Origin: Corythucha ciliata
Lineage: Eukaryota > Arthropoda > Insecta > Hemiptera > Tingidae
Assembly: GCA_038030265.1 (NCBI GenBank)
Contig: CM075939.1
Span: 39,289,253-39,353,252 of the forward strand
DNA: 64,000 nt
Direction: 5' to 3'
Numbering within the stretch: position 1 is the stretch's first letter; each line of letters starts with the position of its first letter. Below the pieces are notes generated by a model. That model saw nothing but the letters and a program-made list of their open reading frames with translations. It searched no databases and was not told the origin of the DNA. Positions 47,901-57,020 of this stretch are shown piece after piece. The translations under genes and the position numbers were made by a program.

Positions 47901-50844
47901 CGAAAAACGCTAATTCACAGACCTACTTGAGAAAACCTGCGCAAATACGCGCCTGGTACTGAGAAAACCTGCTAATACACAGCTAAAATGAGGATAAAGC
48001 ACTCATTAGCAGGCAAAATGGAGATAATTGCAATATGTCATGGATTTTGAGGAAATATGTGAGTTCCCCGTTAAAATTGAGTACTACAAGTGGTAATTCT
48101 CAGTAAAACTTGAGAAAATGCACTATTTTGCGGCAAAAGTCGAGAAAAAGTGTTCATTCGCATGACCAAGAAAGGGGAAAAACGGCAATCTGCGGCCAGA
48201 ATTGAGAAAAAGCGCTAATACGGTGCTAAAATTAAGAGCAAAACGTTAATTAATGTATGCATTTGAGAAAACCCGTTAATTCGAGGCTGAAATGGAGAAA
48301 ATTCCCTAATTCCCGGCTGAAATTGAGATAAAAATCGCTCATTCTCCGCTAAAATGTATAAAAAGCGCAATTCGCGGCTGTAAAGAAGACAAAAATCGCT
48401 CATTCGCTTTTATAATGGAGAAAATCGCCAATTCCTGGGACTTTGATTAGGCTCAGTTGATGTAACCCTTTCCCATTGTGAGATGGCGACAATCGCCGAA
48501 CGACGTGAGCTGGCCCGACACGTGCAAGACCGCGGGTTCTCGATTCCAAAAGTCAAAAACCACGAAAATTACCAAACTTCCTTCCCTACGGGAACATGGA
48601 AGTAAAAGGCCCCAACGCAGTACAATGACCCCTACAAGGCCCAATCACAGCTACAAGGTCCAACGCCAGTGAAGCCTGTAACCACAGTAGAACCTCCAAC
48701 GACAGCAACATTACAGCACAAAGAAGGCCCAGCCACAGCAAAGGTGAAAACAAAGCCAAGGTGCAACCACAGGAAAAGTCCAACCATCACAGCAATGGTC
48801 AAATCACAGTAAAGGCCCAACCACATCAAAGGTCCAACCACAGCAAAGGTCAAACCACAGCCAAGGTCTAACCACAAAACCAAAGAAGACCCAACCGCAC
48901 TGCAAGGCTCCAACCACAGCTGAGCTCCAGTAAAGCTTTCCATTTTTTCTTCCTTTCCTTGGTTTTTGAAGTCAGGGCCCCCAAGGGAAACCGGGCCCAG
49001 GGATAAAATAAGGACCCAGTGCCCCCCCCCCCAGACAGGCCTACCGACTGCATTTCTCAATTGAGTAGGGTCTGGAGACTAAGATGGAGGGACGTCCATG
49101 GACTCATGGACTCCGGGGTCCATGAGGTGAAGTGGGTCTCGACCTTGAGGGCATTGGGAACAAGTTCATGCTCTCTCTGGAAATCGCTTGCCCCCCAGGT
49201 TGAGAATCTCTAGCTCTAGAAATAGCCCATCGAAAACTGTCATGACCAATCACCACAGGCATCAAAATGCCCAGAGCATGGTCCACTTGTCCACTTGTGA
49301 ATAATGGACCCAAAGTATGACGTGGGTTGCGACGGTGCTGTGAGGTAATAAAAGCTTAATCTCTGCTCAGACTCTTGCTCCTCCCAACGCCGACGGACTT
49401 CCACCGCTACTGTGATTACGGTCGGACGAAAACCGATTGCAATGAGTTAGATTGGGGACGACCAGTACTTGCGTATATTAGCAGATACGCATTACGCAAG
49501 TACATAAAATGGCTCGAATGACACGTTTGTTGGTATTCCACCAGTACCAACCACTGGGACCCAGTACTGAGAACTCTCTGTTCGAGGCCACCCGAGAGTT
49601 GGTGTGATATGGTCGAGACGGAAGACCCGAATCTCTTTTGACTCGTGAAAGGAGGGGATTAAATGTTCCGAAGGTGAGGCTACGACTCGAAATGTATTTT
49701 AGCCTCGAGCCGCCTCCAGCGAGGGCCATATCAGCAATATAATTAATTACGATAAAATCCATTACCTGACTTATAAAACTGGAAACCGAAATGTTCGGCA
49801 CCAATGCTTACTGCGATTGGTCCGATTGTCGCCACTGCTTTCAGAAGATCGTTCTCGTCCGCGTATCGGATCGCTTTGAAATCAGTCAACTTGGCGATGG
49901 AGCGACTCCGATTGAACCTACACGGTCCGGCCTTTCAAACCAGACATTTGTTTTTTGTTTGTTATTATTTCTTCTTCTTCTATACGTCAATGAATTATAA
50001 TCCTCGTCCTATACTAACCTTGCCCTTATACGGATAAGTACTTTCTGAATTCATCCCTCCGTTTTTTGCAACGTACAACCATGCGGCGTAGTGAGCGCCC
50101 CAACTGCACCCACTATTAAACTGTTTGCTTGAGCAGTCTATCAAATTTTGCTCGCTGAGAGAAACGAGTCTTTTAGTTTTCAGTGCGTACTGTCCTTCGA
50201 GAGCGCCAGTCTAGTAAAATCCGGTTTCTATCCAGTAAAAGACTGCGTGCTGATGGTAGGGGGGAGGGATTATTTCGCTTACAGCGGCGAAAGCCCAGTC
50301 GGCTCCACACAATTTTTGATCTTTAACGGGCGTTACGATGCCCCTTTTACGCCAGTCCACCTCTCTGGGCAGGGACGACAAGTTAACATTGAAAGTCTGA
50401 ATCGGCGTGCTGTTAATGTCCCAAGTGAGAACGTCTAATTTGTTGAGCTTCCCTGACATCTCTTTGAGGTACTGCGCATTTGAGAATTGTATTTTATTTT
50501 GTCAGCTCCCAGCCCTAAACCCTCCTCCCTCTACTCACCATGTCACCAAATTTGTTCATACCCAAGGTGTACTGAGTTTTACCCATTCTGAATTTCTCGT
50601 TGTGATCCTCGATTTTTTTTAGGTTGCTAAAAAAAGTGTTTTTTCTCTTTTCTTCCACGTTCGGGGTGCCGTACTTTTTCCCATATTTCTCCTGAAATGC
50701 ACGAATAAATACGTTACTTTGTTACCTTTATCGTGTTAAAGATATGTTATAAACTTTGAATGAAGTCCACTGTTCTTCATGACGACCACCAGAAACTGTA
50801 ACCACCGTTAGTTCAAGTGCTAGCGATAAAAGATAAAATTTCAT
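41979..50844 (-). CDS. Cathepsin L-like protein (C1A), catalytic Cys replaced by Asp
   Basis: Exons, in transcript order, are 50844-50755, 50691-50539, 50471-50283, 50210-50019, 49931-49766 and 42187-41979. All junctions keep phase and total 333 codons, so the protein is 332 residues, the family norm. Residues 1-20 are a signal peptide. Residues 25-85 are an I29 inhibitory propeptide ([28 protein letters not shown]). The mature domain starts near [11 protein letters not shown]. The papain motif QGQCGSCWAF reads [11 protein letters not shown], so the oxyanion Gln is kept and the nucleophile Cys (GAC codon at about 50301-50303) is Asp. His ([11 protein letters not shown]) and Asn ([10 protein letters not shown]) remain. 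The usual GCNGG is GCSWG. The fold should be intact while proteolysis is not, suggesting an inhibitor, binding or regulatory role. Four introns are 63-87 bp and the fifth is 7,578 bp and packed with repeats. The alternative is a decaying paralogue, but no stop or frameshift is present. Confidence 0.9.
43175..43322. repeat. CAAGACC-hexamer repeat element (copy b)
   Basis: GTAGTGATG followed by CAAGAACAAGACCAAGAC, then the complementary GTCTTGGTCTTGG runs, making a loose foldback. Confidence 0.65.
43580..43800 (-). repeat. Degenerate ~30-bp repeat (F2)
   Basis: Units like TTTCAAAAACCAAATTTCAC-GGATTTTGGCT. This is the reverse orientation of the F2 arrays at 44.8-45.1 and 61.5-62.2 kb. Confidence 0.55.
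43830..44350 (+). repeat. GCTGTGGTTGGACATTT minisatellite element (copy 1)
   Basis: A G-rich head with GGGCACTTTATCC-CCGGGCCCGG leads into about 300 bp of a 17-20-bp repeat, GCTGTGGTTGGACATTT. An inverted relative with the same head and repeat lies at 48.6-49.05 kb. Both are in the large cathepsin intron. Confidence 0.7.
44750..45095 (+). repeat. Degenerate ~30-bp repeat (F2, forward)
   Basis: Units of the type GAGCCAAGCCC-GCGAAATTGGTTTTTTGAA repeat at about 30-33 bp. Confidence 0.6.
45385..45727 (+). repeat. F1 ~30-bp array, left of the Foldback element
   Basis: AAATTGAGAAAA-GCGCTCATTTG-CGGCT units. The array continues on the other side of the Foldback insertion at 47.5 kb in the same orientation. 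Confidence 0.65.
45737..47535. mobile_element. Foldback-type transposon with tandemly repeated arms
   Basis: A 9-bp direct repeat AAAAAGCTG lies at 45728-45736 and 47536-47544. The ends form an inverted repeat, ATGCACGT-AACCTGGCGGCACACA then ATCACTAAACATGAC, with two mismatches. Each arm is built of tandem units of about 172 bp (phase 45881, 46053, 46225 on the left; several on the right), and the orientation switches at about 46340. Units are rich in CGTTTGTTT words and carry two internal stems (GTGTGCCG/CGGCACAC and ATGTATTT/AAATACAT). Long inverted repeats made of tandem subrepeats plus a 9-bp TSD match Drosophila Foldback elements, which are MULE-related. No transposase is encoded. Frames of about 60-130 codons through the units are repeat artefacts. 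Confidence 0.85.
47545..48440 (+). repeat. F1 degenerate ~30-bp array (best preserved)
   Basis: Repeated GCTAAAATTGAGAAAA-CGCTAATTCGCG units at about 30-32 bp for nearly 900 bp. Each differs by several substitutions and small indels. No open frame is kept. Confidence 0.7.
48580..49080 (-). repeat. GCTGTGGTTGGACATTT minisatellite element (copy 2, inverted)
   Basis: Plus-strand AAAGGTCCAACCACAGC units at 17-20 bp spacing. These are followed by CCGGGCCCAGGGATAAAATA-AGGACCCAGTG, the inverted counterpart of the head at 43.84 kb. Confidence 0.7.
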
Positions 50845-51448
50845 GCTAAAAATGTTGCCACGCATTTGCACTCTTGATAGTTGTTTTAATTTTATGATCG
50901 TCATTTTTATATCTTCGTTCCACTAGAATGGGAAATCAGTCATGAAACTATTAAAAAATACGCTCATAGGCGGTCCCAGCAGACTAGAACGCAGGAACCA
51001 AATTCTACGCCTGATCTGAACGGATGGAGAGGAGTAGAATTGAAGTTGCATTTGCCTTAATTCGCCTTGAAAATGCCCTGCCGATTCATCGCCAATAAAC
51101 GAGCCACTATAACTTATTTTCGTCGTATTTTTCTTGAATTAAGAGAAGGGACGTCAAGGTGGCAATGTTCGTGCACTATTGAGCAATTGACCCATCCTGT
51201 TACGTGAAATCTGATCATTAAAAAGAACACACAAAAAACACTTTGTACTCGTGAGCACTCATGTTGATAAATATGAAGGAAATGTTGGGCTATAGTAGCT
51301 CAAGGTCGTGTAATTCCCCAAAACCCCGGAATTTGTTTATAACAATAACCTCATTATCGGAAAAATTAAAGGTAAAAATGAATATTCAAACATCTTTTTC
51401 ATTCATTTTTTGATCTTCCCTTCTCCCGTCAATTCAATCCCGTCGATG

Positions 51449-51457
51449 TATTTAAAG
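51449..51457 (+). promoter_or_regulatory. TATA-like box of the takeout-like gene
   Basis: TATTTAAAG lies about 50 bp before the start codon, with an AGTCAG initiator-like word at about 51491. Confidence 0.45.
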
Positions 51458-51499
51458 TCTGAGGAATACCTAAGAAGACCACCAAACAATAGTCAGATC

Positions 51500-52667
51500 A
51501 TGAAGCCTCAAGTGTTCTGTGTTTTAGTCTGCTTGAGCGCGGCTTCCGGTGCTTCTCGTAAGTGTTTAAAATTAACCAAATTTTGGCGCATTAATTTATT
51601 TGTTTCAATCTAATTTCTCCCTCGCCCCTTTTTTCCTTGGAACGCCTCTACAGCTTCCTGGAAAAAGTGTCCACCCACGGATCCCAACGTCGAAGAATGC
51701 TTAAAGGAAGCCGTTCAGGGAGCGCTTAAAGATTTGGTTCATGGCAAGATTTTTTTTTTAATTTCGTGTCTAAATTCGAACACAACCCAAAACTTAACTG
51801 TGCCGTTCTTTATTTGATAAACAAAAGGCAGTCAAATTGGCTTTATCGACCTGGAGCCCGTCAAACACGACCGAGTCGCTATAATTGATACACCTACCGG
51901 TCCCTTTAGAGGAAAACTTATTTACAACGATTTATCCGTGGATGGGTTTTCCAGCGCTGAAGTCGAAAAAGTCGAGTGAGTCACACACACACACCCCCCC
52001 CCCGTCCTTTTTGTTACAAGAATGTAAAATTAACGCTTGGATTTTTCAAAGGAAACGACCGGGCGGCATCCTCAGAATTCAATTTCATTTCCCAAAAACG
52101 AAAATCTCCGGTAAGTACTTCATGGACACCGTTCTTTTAGCCGTGCCAATGAAAGGAAACGGAGACTTCACGTTGATGAACGGTAAGACTCTTTTTTGTC
52201 TTCTTTTTTCAGTTTTTTTTTTTTTACATCGCGCGTTTTTTCTTTCCAGAAAAACTTTCCATCACTTTTGATTTTACAATTAAAAAGAAGCCAATTGGAG
52301 GAGTCATCGTCTACAACGCCGACTCAGTCGATCAGGCCGACTTTAAAGTTGAATTCCTTCAAATCAATCACTCGAATCTTTTCAACGGCAACAAAGCCCT
52401 CGGTACGATGTCACTCACTCACTCACTCTCTCTCTCTCTCTCACTAAATCACCTCCTACCACCTGTTAAAACTGAGGTCCCTCACGAAACTTTTATTTTC
52501 TTTGTTCAGGCGATAATGTCAACAAAATTCTTAACGAGCAATGGAGAACTTTGGCCAAGGAGTTAGGACCAATTACTGTGAAAGCTTTCTCTCCTATTTA
52601 CGTTAAAATCGCGAACCAAGTGCTCAACAAAATCCCGGCTGGTGAATTTCCGCTGCCATTAGCTTAG
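51500..52667 (+). CDS. Takeout/juvenile-hormone-binding-protein (JHBP) family secreted protein
   Basis: Exons are 51500-51557, 51654-51743, 51828-51975, 52052-52182, 52250-52402 and 52510-52667. They give 246 codons in phase, so 245 residues, the usual size for the family. Residues 1-18 form a hydrophobic signal peptide. The N-terminal KKCPPTDPNVEECLKEAV carries the two conserved cysteines. Later blocks IGFIDLEPV, ISGKYFMDTVLLAVPMKGNG, SNLFNGNKALGDNVNKILNE and VLNKIPAGE match JHBP/takeout proteins. These fold into a long super-roll tube that carries hydrophobic ligands such as juvenile hormone or other lipids in haemolymph. Intron 2 has a GC donor (GCAAGA), the rest GT-AG. Introns are 67-107 bp. 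A GTAAGT within exon 4 is read through. The ligand cannot be inferred. Confidence 0.92.
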
Positions 52668-52979
52668 TTACTAACTCACGTTAGTAATCACCCCTTGGGG
52701 GTATTTATTGTGAGCTGTATAAAACGACGTGCATCAAATAATGTAAAGCGCTGTGTAAAAATTAATATGTAACATCTCCTACGCTATATTGTTCTTTTAT
52801 GGAAATCATGTGAACCTAGAGTTCGATCACGCGGGGACGGGGAAGACTATTTGAGCTTAATTATTTAATATTTAATAACGTAGGCAGACCGAGAACTCGG
52901 TGAAAAGTATACGATTGAGCTATTCTCTTTTTTCCTTCCAAATCCCCCGAAACCTCGCGAGATAAACCAGCAATTCTCA

Positions 52980-53580
52980 CCATGAAAACGGCTAAACTGA
53001 CTATTACTCACGCCTCAAAATGTCAAAACTGACGATTAACAACATGAAAATGGCTTAAGTGATTAATTGTGCCATAAAAATAGTGAACTAACTTCTCATG
53101 GCCTAAAAATGGCTAAATGACGATTCGTGGTCCCTGAAAACAACTGAAGCGATCATGAATCCGCCATGAAAAATTTATACCGACCATTCGCGCGCCAAAA
53201 ATCACCAATACTGGCTATTTGTGCCTTCAGCTTGACGGACTTGCCATCCTAAAAACGCATAAGCACTGATTATTCGCCCCCCCCCCTCCCACAAATGACA
53301 AAATTGACGACTTGTGCCTTGGAAATGGCTAAAAGCTAAGCTAATTTCATGCACGCCATGACGCTTAAAGTACTTTAACTGGCGATTCCTGTTGCGAAGC
53401 TACAGAACAACATGTTTTGGGAAAAATGGCAAGTTCATTTTTTAGTTTGCGTCAAGATCAACTTGATATTCTCCCACGTTCTAAACATGACCAAACTGAC
53501 TACATCCGGACTAAAATGTCCAAACTGACGATTCGCGCCCTAAAAATCCCCAGTTGAAGACATCAGCAATATCTTTACCC
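52980..53580 (+). repeat. Degenerate ~30-bp repeat (F5)
   Basis: Units like AAAATGGCTAAACTGACGA-TTCGCGCCC recur through about 600 bp just downstream of the takeout-like gene. They are strongly diverged. Confidence 0.6.
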
Positions 53581-53639
53581 TAAGTTGCGGTGTACCTTTT
53601 CAATGCTATTCCAGCTGAGATGCGTGAGCTGGGGGATAC

Positions 53640-53900
53640 GTCTTTCCGGAAAGCGGTACTTCTTGGCTAAAATTGAGACAAATCTTTAATTCGCGTCTAA
53701 TGTAGAGAAAAACGCCACTTTTTACAGGGGTTGATGAAACGCGCTAATGCGTGAGTATGAAAAAAAAAAACGGTCATAATTAAGAAGAAGAAGAAAAACG
53801 CTCGTCAGAGTCGTAATAGAGAAAAAGTACTAATTTTCGGCAAAAAGTTGGGAAAACGACAATTCGCGTATAAAATTGAGAAAATACCCGTTCGTTAGTG
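53640..53900 (+). repeat. F1 degenerate ~30-bp array
   Basis: GCTAAAATTGAGACAAAT and AAAATTGAGAAAATACCCG units, as in the 47.5-48.4-kb array. Confidence 0.55.
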
Positions 53901-53904
53901 GTGA

Positions 53905-54056
53905 GCCAAAATGGTCTTGGTCTTGCGGTCTCGCGAGACTCTTGCAGTAATTCCAAGACCAAGACTCTCTAACGGCTGCAAGACCAAGACTTTCTACAAG
54001 ACCTTACGGACGAGTCTTGCGGAAGACCAAGACTGTGTTGCAAGAGTCTTGCAAAA
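53905..54056. repeat. CAAGACC-hexamer repeat element (copy c)
   Basis: GGTCTTGGTCTTGCGGTCTC followed by several CAAGACCAAGAC runs on the same strand, a loose foldback. Confidence 0.65.
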
Positions 54057-54059
54057 GAA

Positions 54060-55195
54060 ATTCTGCTTTAAAAACCCGAATTTTTCTGGGTTTTGCTCTC
54101 CCAAGAACACATTTTGCGGATTTGGCTCCTTCAAAATCCAGTTTTAAGGTCGATTTTTGCAATTAAGGCGATTTTTGTCACGTCAATAACAAATTTTCAT
54201 GGTTTTAGCTCTTTATTAAAATCATTTCTAGGAAGAAAAAGGAAAGAAGCAAGGGGGGAGAAGGTTTTGGGGTTGGTTCGAATAATTTGGCTACAAACGT
54301 ACGACATTTTGTGATTTTGGATTTTTCTAACCACAATTTCGCCGGAGATTTTCACTCTGCCATAGCAAAAGTCTCAGATTTGGCACCTTCAAAATCAAAT
54401 TTCACATATTCTTGCGATTTCGTGAATTTTCTTTCTATTAAATACCAAATTAAGTGGTTTTAGCTCTTATTGAAATCAGAGTTTTAGAGGTTTGGCTCAT
54501 TCAGAAAACTTATGATTTCAAACCCAAATTCGTGGATTTGGCTCGTTTCGAACCCAAATACAAATGCCCCAAGTTTTGCATAATTTTTAATGCGTAATTT
54601 CGTCAATTTGGCTCCTTCAAGCACTCACAGATGTTTGCTAAATAAAAACCAAACGTGAGTTTGGCTCTTTCTAAAATCTGTCCTACGGGATCGGCAAATT
54701 ATAAAAACTAAATTGTCGAAAAACGAAAAATCAAATGTAGTGATTTTGGCGCTCAGCCATATTTTCGCTCGTTCACAACCAAATGTCACCGATTTTGCAT
54801 CCTTTGAAACCAAACTTCACGGATTTTTGCCATTTAAAATCCTTATTTCGCGTATTTTCATTATTTAAAAAAACCCAATTTTGTGGCCTTTGTTCGTTCT
54901 GGAATCAGTTTTACAGGTTTCGCTATTTCTAAAAACAAATTTTGCTCTTTCAAAAAAGAAATTTACGAATTTGACTGGTTCAAATACCAAATTTAGTCAT
55001 TTCGGCCATCGGCTCTCGTAAACACCAGTTTCATGGGTGTCCGCTCTTTAAAAGTCAAATCTAGCGAATTTTGCTCCTTCAAACTCCAGTTTTTTGGGGG
55101 GAATTTTGATTTTCAAAACACAGGACAGGTTTGGTTCGTTCAAAAAAGTAATTCAGCTCGTTTGAAAACCAAGTTTCGTAATTTTGGCCATCTCA
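54060..55195 (-). repeat. F2 degenerate ~30-bp array (reverse)
   Basis: TTCAAAAACCAAATTTCAC-GGATTTGGCTC units for over 1 kb with high divergence. Confidence 0.6.
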
Positions 55196-55504
55196 AACAA
55201 TGGTTGTAGGAGGGTGGGGCAGGTTACATTTTTTTTCAGCATACGGCGCAATATGAAGGAAACATACAAAGAAAATCAAACAAATTGAAAAAATTGAAGA
55301 AAGGAAAAAAAAGAAAAAAAATCCAAAAATATCGGAGGTGGGATAAATGAATAAAACGAAAAAAAGAAAATTTTCATTTCATAAATCCCGAACTAGTTGT
55401 TTTCTCGACATGGAATGCAATTGTTTTCTTTAAAAAGAAAATAACAAACAAGAAACGAAAGGCAGACTACTCGAAGTAAATGCGAAAAAAATTGAAGCCA
55501 ACAA

Positions 55505-55650
55505 AGCAAGACCAGCAAGACTCTTGCAGCAAGGCCAAGATCTTGACTGATTCGGCAAGACCAAGACCAAGACTTGCTGTGCAAGAACAGAACCAAGACC
55601 AAGACCTTCGAGTCTTGGCCTTGGTCTTGCTTTGCTCATCACTACCGTCC
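55505..55650. repeat. CAAGACC-hexamer repeat element (copy d)
   Basis: CAAGACCAAGACC runs and complementary GGTCTTG runs, ending GCTCATCACTACC, the same boundary word as copy b. Confidence 0.65.
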
Positions 55651-55669
55651 GTGGGTTTCTGAAGATAAT

Positions 55670-57020
55670 TTGGCGGCTAAAATTGTGAAGGGCCCCTAAT
55701 TCGCGGATAAAGCAAGAAAAACGCAAATTCGCGGCAAAAATTGATAAAAACTCTAATTAGTGGCTGAAATGGAAAAAAAAGCGCTAATTCACGAGAAAAA
55801 TTAAGGACACCGCACCGATTCGGGGTTTCTGCAGTCAACTTCGTCACCAAAAGGGAAAAATATCGCTAATTCATTGCTAAAGTTGGAAAAAACGATAATT
55901 CCCTGCTAAAATGACCAATTATGCAATTTAATAAGAGGTGTCAACTGTCTAGCTACGTAAAAAATATGTTTTTGGATATTTAGAGAGTGAGGTGGCGAAC
56001 ATACTAGAACTTTGCGATATCGTTTCGACATCGCCGACGCAAAATAACAGTGTCTAGGACAGATAGAAACAACTGAGAATTTGTCAAAATGATCTAGAAA
56101 TAATATCGTACCGCCACAGTTTGAACACCGCCTAAGGGGCCCCATAGAGATTTCCAACCCGGTCCACGATTGGTGTATAGCTCAACCACTGCTCTCATCA
56201 ACTACCCTGCTTTCTACACCTGCCCCGACTTCAACCTATGAGTGGCTCAGGGTGGTGGTGAAAGCCCCACTGGCCCCCGGTGAGGACCCTCTATCAGACA
56301 AAAATCGGTAATATTCATGGCTATAGCTGCTAAAAAGCGCTGATTCGTGGTCTCAAGATGCCACTTTCACACTAAAATTAACACAAAAATCGCTGAATCG
56401 CGGTACATGGAGGCCATTCTACGAATAAATTGTGGAAACCAACGCAAAAGTGTTGTATTTGGGCAAACCCCGCGGTTAAAGTTGAGAAAACGCGCTATAC
56501 TATTGACAAATAAAAGACACTTTCAGGTTAAAATTGGACACAAATGGCAAATTCACAACTGAAATGGCGTAAAATCACCCATTCGCGTATGAAAAAGTGA
56601 ATAGAATGCTGAATGGCCGCAAAATTAGCACAAAACGCTATTTCACAGCTGAAATTGGGAAAAATCGCTTATTTGCAATTTGCAGATATAAAGTTGTGAG
56701 AAAACGTTCATTGACGGATACAAAATGAAGAAAATCACTAATTCGCCGGAAAAATAGAAAAAAATCACCAATTAGCGCAGCTAAAATAAATAAAAACGTT
56801 AATTTTCAGTACAAATTGGGGAAAAGTGCTAATGCTCAGCTAAAAATGGAAAAAACCGCTAATTTGCAGCTTAAATTGAGTCAAACGCCAATTCTGGCAA
56901 AAATTGAAAAACTCGGTAGGCAATGCACGGGTTGGAGACGCTACCACGCTGCTAAAATTTAGAAAAAGTGAAAATTCGCAGCTAAATTTGAGAAATATCA
57001 CTAATTCTCATTTAATTGAC
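55670..57020 (+). repeat. F1 degenerate ~30-bp arrays
   Basis: GCTAAAATTGAGAAAA / CGCTAATTCGCGG-type units at 55.67-55.92 and 56.29-57.02 kb, separated by about 370 bp (55.92-56.29) of unrelated, unrecognised sequence. Confidence 0.6.

Noticed and set aside
47545..48440. CRISPR-like array of ~30-bp repeats
   Set aside because: The units are contiguous and diverged, with no conserved repeat/unique spacer alternation, and the genome is eukaryotic.
52111..52140. A GTAAGT...TTTTAG pair inside exon 4 of the takeout-like gene as an intron
   Set aside because: It would be only 30 bp, the sequence is open and in frame, and the encoded residues fit the family's conserved GK...LLAVP strand.
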